Assembly (NCBI GenBank): GCA_009767595.1
Contig: VSDK01021871.1
Coordinates: forward strand, 726,946-790,945
DNA: 64,000 nt
Reading direction: 5' to 3'
Origin: Symbiodinium kawagutii
Taxonomy: Eukaryota > Sar > Dinophyceae > Suessiales > Symbiodiniaceae
Positions 1 through 11,293 of this stretch are shown one piece after another. Every line of letters starts with the position of its first letter. Position 1 is the stretch's first letter. Below the pieces are notes generated by a model that was given only the letters and a program-made list of their open reading frames with translations, was not told where the DNA came from and searched no databases. The translations under genes and the position numbers were made by a program.

Positions 1-1100
1 CTGTCTCACCAAATGTGTCTCACCAACAACGTTTGGAGTGTTTCAACAAGAGTGTTTCGCCAAGAGTGTCTTACAAAGAGCGTTCCACAAAAAGTGTTCC
101 ACAAAGAGTGTCCCACAAACAGTGTCTTCCCAAGACTGTCTCACCAAACTTGTCTCACCAAGAGGGTTTCACCAAGAGTGTATCACCAAGAGTCTATCAC
201 CAGGAGTGTCCCGCAAAGAGCGAGATATCTCACCAAAAGTGTCTCACCACGAACGTCCTGCCCAGAGTGTGCCACCAAGGGTGTCTCACAAAGAGCGTTC
301 CACAAAGAGTGTCCCACAAACAGCAGCTTCCAAAAACTGTCTCACCAAGGGTGTCTTACCAAGAGCGTTTCACAAAGAGTGTCTCACCTAGAGTGTCTCA
401 CCTAGAGTGTATCACCAAGAGTGTCCCACCAAGAGTGAGATATCTCACCAAAACTGTCACACCAAGGGTGTCTCGCCAAGAGTGTCTTACAAAGAGTGTC
501 TCGCCAAGAGAGTCTTACAAAGAGTGTCTCACCAAGAGTGTCTCGCCAAGAGTGTCTTACAAAGAGTGTCTCACCAAGAGTGTCTCGCCAAGAGTGTCTT
601 ACAAAGAGTGTCTCACCAAGAGTGTCTCGCCAAGACAGCTTCCCAAGACTGTCTCATCAAGGGTGTCTCACCAAGAGCGTTTCACCAAGAGTATGTCACC
701 AAAAGGGTATCACCAACAGTGTCCCACACATAGTGAGATATCTCACCAAAAGTCTCTCCACGAGTGTCCCGCCAACAGTGTCTCACCAAGAGTGTCCCAC
801 CAAGGGTGTCTCACCAAGAGTGTCTTACCAAGAGTGATTCACCAAGAGTGTCTCACAAAGAGTGTCTTACAAAGAGTGTCTCGCCAAGAGTGTCCCGCCA
901 AGAGTGTCTCACCAAGAGTGTCCCACCAAGAGTGTCTTACAAAGAGTGTCTCACCAAGAGTGTCTTACAAAAAGTGTCTCACAAAGAGTGTCATGCAAAG
1001 AGTGTCCGGCAAAGAGTGTCTTACAAAGAGTGTCCCACAAAGAGTGTCTCACAAAGAGTGTCTCACCAAGGGTGTCTCACCAAGAGTGTCTTGCAAAGAC
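1..1100. repeat. 15-bp tandem repeat (satellite), left window edge
   Basis: About 70 degenerate copies of a 15-bp unit close to AAGAGTGTCTCACCA. Because 15 is a multiple of 3 and the unit has no stop, all three + frames stay open and give pseudo-proteins of KSVSPRVS/KECLT type. These are not credible genes. A palindromic variant, GAGATATCTC, interrupts the array at about 222, 437 and 735. The array runs off the left edge, so its true length is unknown. The same unit returns at 63884-64000. Confidence 0.9.
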
Positions 1101-1153
1101 ATTCGGGTTCGTGGGTTGTTTTTTTTTTCTGTTCCATGCCCTGTATTTTTGAG

Positions 1154-3896
1154 GTTGGACTGGGAGCTGTATTATGTCCTGTTCTGCTTGAATTGCTTGT
1201 GGCTGGAAGTGCAAGCCATCGTGGCTGCCACACGAGCTTCTCAGATAGATCGCACCTTCGCTGCCACGGCCTTCTTTGAAGGGACCATCTCGGCCACTTT
1301 TCCTGTGATTGCCGACACCTACGATACCTTGAAGGATGTCCTGGTGGGTGCTCTATGTGTCCACTCAAGCAGCATGGTTCTGAAGGTTCTGGGGATCACT
1401 AGCTGGCTCTACCTGGCAGCCATCCACTTTGTCTTCCTTGGCTGGTTCGCTCGGGTCAAAGGAATGGTGAGTAGAGCAGGCAATTCCTGGCGGAGCTGGT
1501 GGATCGAAAGGGTGGTGGGCGTGAAGTTCCTGTCCGAGGGCATGGCTGCCCGCTTCTTGACCGAGATGCTGGGCAGCTATGTGCCCGTCATGGTGTGTCC
1601 CACAGCCTTGAAGCCAGGTCGCCTCCAGCCAAATGCTGGGTGTTTCAACTTCCTCTATGAAATGATGGAAGCCTCCGTTGGAATCGCATATAAGCAAGTG
1701 ACCCCTGTGAAGCGCTCCCTGCTGGCCATTGAGAACATCTTCCAAGGCCTAGTGGGCATCGTTCCGCGGCTGCATCAAACCACTGCCACAATGTTGTGGT
1801 GCAGATGCCTAGTTCTATTTTAGGATTGTTCATGTTTGCTTTGTATTTTGCAATATCATATATACGGAGTGATTCTAGGAACCTGAACTGGTCTAATCTG
1901 TTGATTCTGTTGGGGAAGTGTCAGCAGTCAAGGCCTACATCGTCATCGAGGGCGGCTCTATCTTTGTGGCGGTGCTGAACGTGGCCATCCCCATCCTACA
2001 AATCTTGCTAGCCTTTTGCCTTCACAAGCCTTTGCGCCGCCAGGTTGGACATTCAGAGCTGTTACTTGTTCAGCCTACCTTCACCTTCATCGACGCCAGA
2101 TCTACTGTAGCTGTTTCAATGCGTTAGTGTTTGCAGCATTGATTGAATCTCATCAAATACCATCTCGTCTTGTCCGGCTCACTTCGTGCACATGTACTTA
2201 CATCGGACTCAGGTTCATCAAGTGCATGTACTGTCATTTGTTTTTGTTGGCAACATTGATATTTTCAAAAGTCTGTTCAGATGGTGGCGCTTCTAACCTT
2301 CTGGACTACTTAGTGTACCTTTAGATTGGTTTTAGGCCTTAATTGAAGGGTGTCTCATGGTCTTTTCACTTTCTTGGTTCTACAGTTCTACATGTGAACC
2401 TCAAATTTCAGCAGCATATCAGCAAGTCGATACATGCTTAGGTATGCATCATGAATCTGGGATTGTCATCCACACGATTCCACACGGGAAGTATTGGGAT
2501 TGTAGTGACCATTCTAGTGAACTTTGTTTGATAACTGAATGACGTTAACCAGTAATTATTGCAAATATTGACTTTTATTGATTCTATGAAATCAGGCTCT
2601 TTGGGACATATATATTTCTTTTTCTCATTTTTCTTCGATCAGTAGAGACCGGGACCCCTTACCAGGCAGCAATGTGCAATGTTGCAGTTTTTCCAGCATT
2701 TCTCTCTCTCCCGCTTGTTCTCCGTGGTTTTTGGTTCTGAAGGCCTCAAGTCGATGTTGCTTCTAGGTTTCTTGACTTTGTGCATTTTGTGATTGTTTCG
2801 GCTTTTGCTTTACCAGCTTCTTTCTCTTTCTGAATTTGTTGTTTCTTTTTGGTGGCCCTTTGTCGCTTTTGTATGCTTTTGTGGCTTGATACGACCGCTA
2901 TCAGCGTTGTCATTGCCACGAGATCATCATCTCATACCATGCTGATAAACACACTTGTCATCATCATGATCACCTTCGCCATCACCATCACCAATATCAT
3001 CATGATCATCATCATAGCCATCAAGATCACAAGGATGACAGTGATTACGATTACGATCCTCATCAACTCAATCATCACAACAGCTGCAAGAACGGTGAGA
3101 TCACCAACTTCCCTTTCGCCCTGAAACACAAAAGTGCCAGAGTTTGTTCACTTTGGATGGTCCATTGCCTTGGTGAAATTCTCGTGGCCATGTGAAACCG
3201 CCCGCGGTTTCCCTGAACAGCCCTGACTTGTCTGCCGATTTGGGCCACTTTTCATGTTTCCTTTCCCTTTCCCCACAGGCGGCACCTTGGTTTGCTAAGA
3301 GGCTGAAACTTGCGTTGGAAAACGGAGACCTGGTCATGGAGAAGCAGATCAAAGAGGAAGCCTTCGAAGATGTGGGGATCTTCACCGCCGTGGCCCCGCA
3401 CCTCGCGGACTACGATGGCTTCACCGAGCTGTCGTTGAATTTTGCACTTCGCCGCATCGCCAACGAAGGTGCGGGAGAGCTGGCTGCGGGGCTCAAACAT
3501 CTGCAGCAGCTGAAGTTGTTGAAACTGCGTCTGTGGGACAACTCCATCAACGACGCTGGGGCCGCGGAGCTGGCAGCGGCGCTGGGGCAGCTGCAGCAGC
3601 TGACGAAGTTGAAGCTGGAGCTGAATCGCAACAACATCGGCCACGCCGGCGCCACGGCCTTGGCCGAGGCCGTGCGGCGCCTGCCGCGCCTGGAGGAGGT
3701 TGAGGTGAAGCTGTATGGAACCGCCCTCCACCATTCGGCCAGGGAGCTGCAGGACGTGGAAAGGGAGCTGCGGAGCCGTGGCTGTCGGGTCAGCATCCGC
3801 TTCAATCATGTCCTCGAGGACTATGGCATAAGATGTGGGATGAGCCATGGGATGAGCCCGGCAGCTATGAGTCGTGGATCAGGAATGGTTGGTTAA
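1154..3896 (+). CDS. Multi-exon membrane protein with C-terminal leucine-rich repeats
   Basis: Three exons can be joined in phase: about 1154-1746, 1925-2043 and 3279-3896. Intron 1747-1924 is GC-AG and intron 2044-3278 is GT-AG with a clear pyrimidine tract (CTTTCCCTTTCCCCACAG). The first exon encodes several hydrophobic stretches (for example LYLAAIHFVFLGWF). The second encodes a predicted membrane helix (FVAVLNVAIPILQILLAFCL). The last encodes a hydrophilic lead (AAPWFAKRLKLALENG) and then ribonuclease-inhibitor-type LRRs (LKLRLWDNSINDAGAAELA, LKLELNRNNIGHAGATALAE). The upstream acceptor near 1153 follows a T-rich tract just after the satellite. The true start codon was not found and may lie beyond the satellite. 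Intron 2 holds CAT/ATG simple repeats (2930-3075). LRR proteins of this sort usually bind proteins; the specific role is unknown. Confidence 0.6.
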
Positions 3897-5574
3897 CTGG
3901 CGCCTGGAGCTGCAGAGCCGGAAGATTGATGTCCGCACCTCGATGCTCGTGACGCGTCAGGGCGCAACGTGGGATGAGCGAAGCGCGTGATGATCCAACA
4001 TCCCAGGAGATCCAACTGTCAGAAATGAATAGAGATGATTTGATATGTTTACGAATTAATGAGTTGCAGTTTAAGTGAAACAATCTCTCGTTGTTGTGAA
4101 CATTTGCGTGCGTTTGAAACCCCATGGCCTTCCCAAGTGACTAACTGTGAAGCGAACTGATCCCAAAAGTCATGAGATAGACCTGGTGAATCCTGGTGAC
4201 ATTTCAAATTATGCACACGTGTTTAGTCAATCGCGAGGCTGCAAAATCACTCTCGCCAAATCAACGTCAACATTAGCAGGACAACCCGCTGTTGTTGCTT
4301 TAAAGCCATGTGTCAACACATCCAGTTCAATTGCTTGCAATAATTTGTCACATAGGCGTTTCTACCCCCAAGTCATCCCATACTAATCATTTTTCAGCAA
4401 TTAACCAACCATAACTTTGAGGGTCCTTTGTTGTGAGAAACCACCACATAGGAAAAACTCGATGCATCACATGTTGCCTCGACGCAGTGCAATGTAGCTC
4501 GCCGTGGCGGCAGATGCTCCACAGATCTTGGTAGATGTGGGTGGCAACATGCGCAACGACGTGAAGATCAAGAAGTTGATCCCAATCATCACATTGAGAC
4601 AAACTCTTGTCAATTTGTGTTGTTTGCGCTTGGAACCAGTGGCCTTGGAAACTGATTTGTCATGCGTATTTGTTTTGCAATCGCATGTTGCCTTACATGT
4701 CCCTGCACGGTGCCTTGTGGCCTGGTAGCAGCAACATGGAATAGCTCCATGGCAGAATCAGAGGTTTCAACCATACACCGAATTGGTTTAAACAGTAGAA
4801 AAACCTCGCGAAACAGTCGCGCTTTGCTGTCGAGAATAAAGAAGTGCACCGCAGTGTAATTTAGATGTGGCACAAAGCCCATGATGTTCCCAGATCCTAT
4901 GTCTCGCACATGCTGCAAGTGTCTTCTTTCGAACTGAGACAATTGACCAATTGATGGTGGTTCAAAAAATGTTATGATAAGACAACCCGGACTGTTTGCT
5001 TTTGTTGGGAATGCTTTGCACACGGTTTACACTTTTTTTGTGGACGAACAAGTCTGGACGGTAATAATCAACATTGCACTGTTGACTTTTGTTGGGACTT
5101 GTTTACTGCAATTTTCAGAACATCCATCGGAAAAACGGCCCTCGGATCGCTGACTATGGCTGGTGCTTTTGACGAAGTTGTGAGTCTCCTCTGTCGCCCA
5201 AACTATCTGGGGCAATGTGATGTTGCTACACGTCTGTAGCCTTGGTGGTATCCCCCAACCATCCATTCATGGACAAAACATGACAAAACCATTTTTGTTT
5301 GGCAGTTGTGGATGGCACTGGCTTGGATTTGGGTTGAGTTCAACAGCGCGTCGAACAGACATGGTCAGGTGCGTCTTCCATACGCCCATGTTACTCCTCA
5401 GGCACAGCCATAAGACTGATGCGGATCATGGTGGATAGGTCGCAATGACCTGCCCGGTTGGTAGTTTGCCGCTGCAGACTTTCGCATGCTTGGCTTGCCG
5501 TTTTTCCGTGGCTTGCAGGGTCAAGTCGCAAGTCACATATCCAAAGGATTGATGCTTAATGCTGTGTCATGGAT

Positions 5575-5757
5575 CACACCATCCTCCTCATCATCATTGT
5601 CATCCTCACGATGATCAGCATCCTCCTCCTCATCATCATTGTCATATATTGTCATCATCACGATGATCAGCATCCTCCTCCTCATCATAATTGTTGTCAT
5701 CATCATCCTTGTCATAATGATCAGCATGATTATCATCTCTGTGATAAGCATTGCCAA
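5575..5757. repeat. Imperfect minisatellite of CATCATC/CCTCCT type
   Basis: About three imperfect units of roughly 50-60 bp share the core GATGATCAGCATCCTCCTCC. They sit in a longer CAT-rich low-complexity tract. Open frames on both strands across it are artefacts of the repeat. Confidence 0.8.
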
Positions 5758-5989
5758 TTACTTCCGTGTCATCCTTACTCGAACCACTGGTCGCTTGGGG
5801 TTCTCGTCCCTATCTGAAGATCCATGTAACAAAAAGGCCACCGTTGGTGAGTTTGTTGATGCAGTCACTGAATCAATTCAGTTGGTGACTCCAAACAATC
5901 TCAGAATTCTGGTTGGCAACATTTGTTTGATTCAAACTTGCTCAATTGAATATTGAATGAGGAGAGTTCAACACTGAACTTTCAGAGTT

Positions 5990-6075
5990 TCAGCCACCCA
6001 TCAATCAGCCATCAAGCAGCCCTTCATCAGCCATCAAGCAGCCATTCATCAGCCATTCATCAGCCATCCATCGTG
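5990..6075. repeat. Short tandem repeat (CAGCCATC-type)
   Basis: Degenerate copies of CATCAGCCATCAAGCAGC and CATTCATCAGCC in tandem. No coding sense. Confidence 0.75.
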
Positions 6076-8514
6076 AGACATCATGGAGTTCAACACATGG
6101 ATGGGCAGCCAGTGAGGCGAATTCATACGGAGACTTTCGGGGTGGGGCGACGACACCGCTGGGGCGGTTGGGAGTTAGGAGCCCTATGAAATCTGGAATA
6201 AAGGGTTTGTATGTAGGGTTTTGCATGAATGGTGGTACCCTACTTACCATCCAAGTTCATAGCCTTTTTGGATAGGCAAACCATGAACACCAACTTTCAA
6301 ATATGGATAAGACGGCAGTATGTTCATTCAGATGTTTGAGCATTCAAAACCCCATAGGCTTGGATTCCTGCGCTTAAGCAGGCTTGTCGCATCTGTGGCA
6401 TCCCCACGGGATGGTGATGATGTCACGGTGATGTCAAAAAACACTCTGGATGTTGCTACAGCTTCTGCATCGGACAATTGCTCAACGTCTTTGAATAAGG
6501 GCGCCTTGTCAAGAAGGCCATTACAATATTATGCAACTGTCAGCAATCTCAACTTTCTTATCAATAGCCACTATACACTATTGATGGTTTGGAACAGCTT
6601 CTAGGAAAAGACACGACAAGGGAAAAAGGACATTCCCATTTTATGTCTCAGAATTGGTAGATAGCAAATTATGCATAACACCACATCGAGTACACACATT
6701 ATATGACATCACGACTATATACATATATTTGCGTAAATGTTATGGCAGTATTTCTGTATAATTATTCTTGTGTTTGTAGACTAAAGATATCAATCTAGAA
6801 GCTATATGAATATGTATTATTTAAATATATGTGCAGACATTTTCACGTATAAACCGATGGATGCCTTGATCTGCAGCAACTTTTTATGTTCGCAGATGGC
6901 TCGGACTCATGACAGCCCATAGTCGTTTGCTTCCGGAACCAGTGGGCAAGATGAATCGATCCAATCGCCAGGAGACGGGGGGCAGTGAAGAACAGAGTTT
7001 CATTTTGATTGGATTCGTGAGGATTGGCAACTATTGTTCATCTTATTTAAGAAATTAGTGATCGCAAAAATGGTTGGCTCGATTACTCTTGATTTATTAT
7101 CATCGTGAGGATTGTTGACAGTTGTCATTTATTCAGGATCTCATGATGAGGATTTTTGATTATTTATTATTGCAAGTGATAAGTGATATTTGACAAATGA
7201 TATTATAATAAACAATCAAAACAATCAAGTGATTATATAAGTGATTATTAAGTGATTATTATTGTTATTATTTATTTTGATATTTGATATTGCTCAGGAT
7301 CTCATGATCCCATGTGGATGGCCATCATCATCATCAGTATCATCCTAGAAGCAATCATGCTCATTTGCAGTCCTACCAAGGCCCCCTAGCCTGCCATGTC
7401 TTGATGACCGTGTGTAACCTTAGTCTTTCTCTTGGTTCTTGTTGCTTGGTGTCAATCATTTCTATCATATGAATGCTTGAGAAAGAGAACACATCCAAGT
7501 CCATGGTAAACATCTATTGGTTTCTAAACTTGATTGCAAACTATCCCTGTTATGATGGCTATAGCCGTGGTTCTTGCCACTATCAATCCTCCAGACCAAC
7601 CAGTAACAATCATCAAAGAATCAACCCTTGAGTTTTCCTGCAGATTTCTTATCATGGAAACCTTCCACGATGGTTAGCAAAGATGGCAGACACCTCCGGT
7701 TGTAGGGATTGTTTCCAACCATGCTGATTGATATCCCCTCGTTAGGTCCAGCACTTGGAGGGTAGGATACAGCCAACGGTAGAGGATCCTATCAGGTGGA
7801 TCCTCTATAGCCCTGGTGATTGTCACTGGTTAGAGTTCCCAGCAGTGAGAATGCTAACCGCAAAGAAGTGGGGGTATGGACATATTCTGCATTCTTTTGC
7901 CAGGGTGGGCTTAGATTTCCAGCCTCACAATTCCGAGCCTGTGTTCAGGAGCCTCATGCTGAAAGCTTCGATGTGACCTGGTTGAGAATCTGATTAGGTG
8001 CACTCAGCAGCCGTTACTTAGTAGCTGGGCAATGATGGTCAATAAATGTCAATGTTGTTTGACAATGGTCGAGAATGGTTAATTGATGCTTGCTATGTGG
8101 TTGTTGAACCTTGATCATGGCTTAATATCTATCATTCACATGGATATGGGGCTACCACTCACATGGTGATAGACTGCCCTCGGCCATTGGTTAGAAAGTG
8201 GAAGCATGCCAGCGACCTATTTGAATGGTATCAAGAATGATGTCGAACCACTTCTTGGGATATTGGTACTATCTAGGGTACCATTCTTGGGATGTTCGCT
8301 AGTTGAAAAACGCTAATCCCAGATGCAACCAAGTTGAAACAATATATACTTGGGTACAAGCTACCAAGTCGCTATTGATATTTGCTAAGGGTCGGGGCTT
8401 GTGACCATCAATAGCTGCCAGTGATACTGCTGACCCTGGGGACGCTGCTTTAAATCAGAGCCTTGCCGTCCCGTCACAGACGTACCGAGTGCTTTGGCAA
8501 AGCCAATTTCAGCA

Positions 8515-8640
8515 AGAATCCTGTCATCAATGGATCATCACCATCACGACACCACTACATTATCACCACATCATCGTGTCATCATCACATCATCATTACA
8601 TCATCATTACATCATCATGATATGATGATCATCATCAGTT
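8515..8640. repeat. CAT/ATC trinucleotide-rich tract
   Basis: Low-complexity run of ATC/CAT triplets with interspersed TTACATCATCA copies. It lies in gene-free DNA. Confidence 0.8.
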
Positions 8641-9996
8641 GATTCTTTGCACTTGCTTATCATCAAACAAAGACATCGGACCCCCTGAAAAGTCTAAGGA
8701 CTAAAGCCTCAGTCTTTCCCAAATTTATTACCAAATGGTTGGTTGATTGACTTGTGCAAATTTTTGCGCAACCATTATTCACCATTATAACCATTGTGAA
8801 CCACTACCTTACCACGGGTTTCATGGGGGTAGTTCAACCACCAACCAGTCATGACAATCAAGACAAACCGATCATCAGTTCATCATGACACCGTTTAGCC
8901 CCCCGAGCCAAGCCGTGTAGAGGTCGAAGATCTACAAGGCATTGGGATAGGGGGGCAAACTGCCACTTGATATGGGAAGTTCTCGGGTTGAGCCAAGGCT
9001 TAAGCCAAGGGTTGAGTTGATGTAGGTTGACCAGTTTACCTTGGTAGGTTGACTGGTTATGACTTGTTACGACTTGTTGGTGGTTTGATGGACATTTGTT
9101 TTTGTATTTTCCTGTGGTAACTATTGACAGGCATATTTTTCGGATGGGTCATGTTGTCAACATCAAGCAGTGGATGATGGTCCAGTATGATGCACTGGTT
9201 GATGGTTCCTGGAAGCACGTCGTGGTAGTGCCAACAACCATGATCAACAACTATTTATGAGTCATCTCAACCAGGATCAAACTGCTTCAACCTGGAGCAG
9301 ATTGTATGGTTGTGCGCGTGGTAGGTCCGATTTGTTGTGATGCTGATTGATGAGGGTTGGTATGGTGGTCAATGTTTTTAAGGGTCCTGGTTCGCAACCA
9401 TCAACCAAAGCTTGTCAACACCTAGGATCGAACTCGCCATAGAGGTAGGTAGTCACAGCCTGCGAAAGCAGGGGTGAAGCAATGATTTAGGGGTACCACC
9501 AACTCAAAACGTGGCGTCACACATGTACCCCCAACAACTATCGCTGTGTTCCAGCTGACTGCACCATCATGCACATGCACACACACACGCACACCAAAAA
9601 AGATACAGTATATTTTTGATCCGTGAAGGTTGGAATATAGAATGTAGAATATACAGGAATATACCAGCGAAAATGGTTGTATCGCTTTTGCAAGATCCAC
9701 AATATATTGCAGCTAGGTGTAAATACCACATATTCCAAATATGGCCCCGACATGCACCAACGAGGTTCATTTGTTCAGAAAGTTGGGATGTGATCAGCCA
9801 GGGCCGGGTAAATTGATGTATACAAGTAGCTAGGTGCGTAGATGCAAGGTTTCAAAACAATTTGTTTAGTTCCTATTTTCTCCTTAATTGATTACTTCAT
9901 ATATGTGTATACAACGTACTGGAAGCAATCGAGTGATCTTAGCTTTTGAACAGACCTGCCTGTGGCGGGCCACAGGGCGCGACAGAGGGGCCGGGG

Positions 9997-10191
9997 NNNN
10001 NNNNNNNNNNNNNNNNNNNNNNNNNNNNNNNNNNNNNNNNNNNNNNNNNNNNNNNNNNNNNNNNNNNNNNNNNNNNNNNNNNNNNNNNNNNNNNNNNNNN
10101 NNNNNNNNNNNNNNNNNNNNNNNNNNNNNNNNNNNNNNNNNNNNNNNNNNNNNNNNNNNNNNNNNNNNNNNNNNNNNNNNNNNNNNNNNNN
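9997..10191. other. Assembly gap (195 N) inside a GC-rich tandem repeat
   Basis: A run of 195 Ns. The bases on both sides are imperfect copies of one roughly 30-bp GC-rich unit (left GGCGGGCCACAGGGCGCGAC, right GGCGGCCCACAGGCCGACG). This suggests that the assembler stopped inside a minisatellite, and the real gap size is unknown. The repeat may be part of the coding exon that follows. Confidence 0.85.
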
Positions 10192-10221
10192 CCCGGCCTG
10201 GGGCGGCCCACAGGCCGACGA

Positions 10222-10616
10222 AGAGGAGCCGTGGGAAACTACGTGTGGCAGGGTCTGCTGTTGATCGCAGTGGTGGCCTTCGGCTGTGGAAATAACATTT
10301 CCAAGCAAATCGCTGCTGCCTCGCTGTCGAAACGTGTCTTGAAGGCAATGCCCAGCCAGTCGAGTATAGCTGGAGTGTACCAAGGTCCTTCTGACCAACT
10401 GGTTCCCCGCGGCAACCAGCCCCTGTTGAGTCTATTGATCACCAGAACAGCAACGATTATAGCGCCTGTGATGTTTCTTCAGCGTATTCGTTGGATCGAG
10501 GTTATGCCTACATGCTGGGGCTCTCTACCGCTGTCGCTTATGTCCCGCTCTATTGGTGCCTCGGATTGCCGAGCTGCGCAATCTTCAAGAGTTTCGCCGA
10601 TGTTGCCAATCTTTAG
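10222..10616 (+). CDS. Exons of an unidentified multi-pass membrane protein (broken by gap and frame change)
   Basis: After the gap the frame beginning RGAVGNYVWQGLLLIAVV encodes a membrane helix and a soluble loop down to about 10420. From about 10420, after an acceptor-like CCAG, a different frame becomes protein-like (VESIDHQNSNDYSACDVSS, then the helix-like stretch AYMLGLSTAVAYVPLYWCL) and ends at a TAG at 10614-10616. The switch can be a short intron or a one-base indel next to a poorly assembled repeat. The pattern faintly recalls drug/metabolite-type transporters, but I do not assign a family. The N-terminal part is lost in the gap. Confidence 0.4.
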
Positions 10617-10754
10617 GATGACAACAATACAAGTGTTGTATCAGGGGTCCCTTTAAAATAAAGTATAGGCATGAGTCGGTACAAGTATATATATATATAT
10701 ACCTAGAGCTTCACAATGTGCAAATTTCTGTACTCGTTGTTTTTTCCGGTGATT

Positions 10755-11040
10755 TCCGTCCTCGTCAGGGGAAACTGTCCTTCACTGTTTTGCATTAGCT
10801 GTCAACTGTTTCAATCTCAAGCGTTCTTGGATGGATCCCTAATTGTTGCATCCCTGCCCGCTCATTTCCGTCCTTTTCCCGTGGATTTCCGTCCTTTTCC
10901 CACGTATTTCCGTCCGGGTGTTTTGAGATCAGGAAAGCCAAAATTGCAATCCCGATGATTGAGGGACCCTGATTCTTCAAATCTCTTCGTCTTGAAATTT
11001 CCGTCCTTTTCCCAAAATTCCGTCCTCAGGACAGAAATTC
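10755..11040. repeat. Dispersed TTTCCGTCC repeats
   Basis: At least six copies of a short unit built on TTTCCGTCCTTTTCCC or ATTTCCGTCCTC, partly tandem (10864-10915 and 10997-11035). They lie between the membrane-protein exons and the next gene. They are non-coding as far as can be seen. Confidence 0.7.
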
Positions 11041-11084
11041 TTTAAAGGGATGAAATTTGATACCAAATCGAAGATCCAGGTATA

Positions 11085-11225
11085 TATATATACCAGCTGC
11101 TTCGAAGTGATCATAAAACAAGGTCACTTAGTATCAAAGTGATTAGAGGTCACTTGCAGCCTCTATATCAAGACCACTGGGTCTAAGTGACTTCATTTTC
11201 AATTTGATATACCGGGGGTATATCA
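11085..11225. repeat. AAGTGAC-type inverted repeat element, left member
   Basis: An AT-rich element begins TACCAGCTGCTTCGAAGTG and ends with CTAAGTGACTTCATTTTC followed by TTTGATATACC. It contains GGTCACTTAGTATCAAA. Its first 19 bases match, inverted, 17 of 19 bases near 28561-28579. Its end matches 28474-28499 directly. GGTCACTTAG also recurs in the array at 20117-20215. The element lies just upstream of the 11.3-28.2 kb gene block. Confidence 0.6.
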
Positions 11226-11293
11226 AACCATGAGTGTTTATCAAAGTACATCATGAAGATTCAGGAAGGGGATGATGGGGTGATGGTATGGTG

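Larger units (their letters stand above)
3897..9996. other. Gene-free AT-rich intergenic stretch
   Basis: I find no convincing gene here. Open frames are short, have no conserved motif and no exon-like composition. The stretch contains simple repeats (listed separately), an AT-rich part at 6.6-7.3 kb, and scattered GGTTGATGG/CCATCAACC-type motifs from about 8.7 kb. The minus-strand frame at 4610-5023 (137 codons) has no recognisable domain and was not called. Confidence 0.55.

Noticed and set aside
15..1100. Long open frames giving KSVSPRVS/KECLT repeat proteins
   Set aside because: All three + frames are open simply because the 15-bp satellite unit has no stop. There is no start context, codon bias or domain.
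1..1100. Possible CRISPR array
   Set aside because: The units are contiguous tandem copies without unique spacers, in a eukaryotic context.
9421..9500. tRNA-like GTTCGAT box on the minus strand
   Set aside because: The stem around the loop does not pair and no acceptor or anticodon arm can be built.
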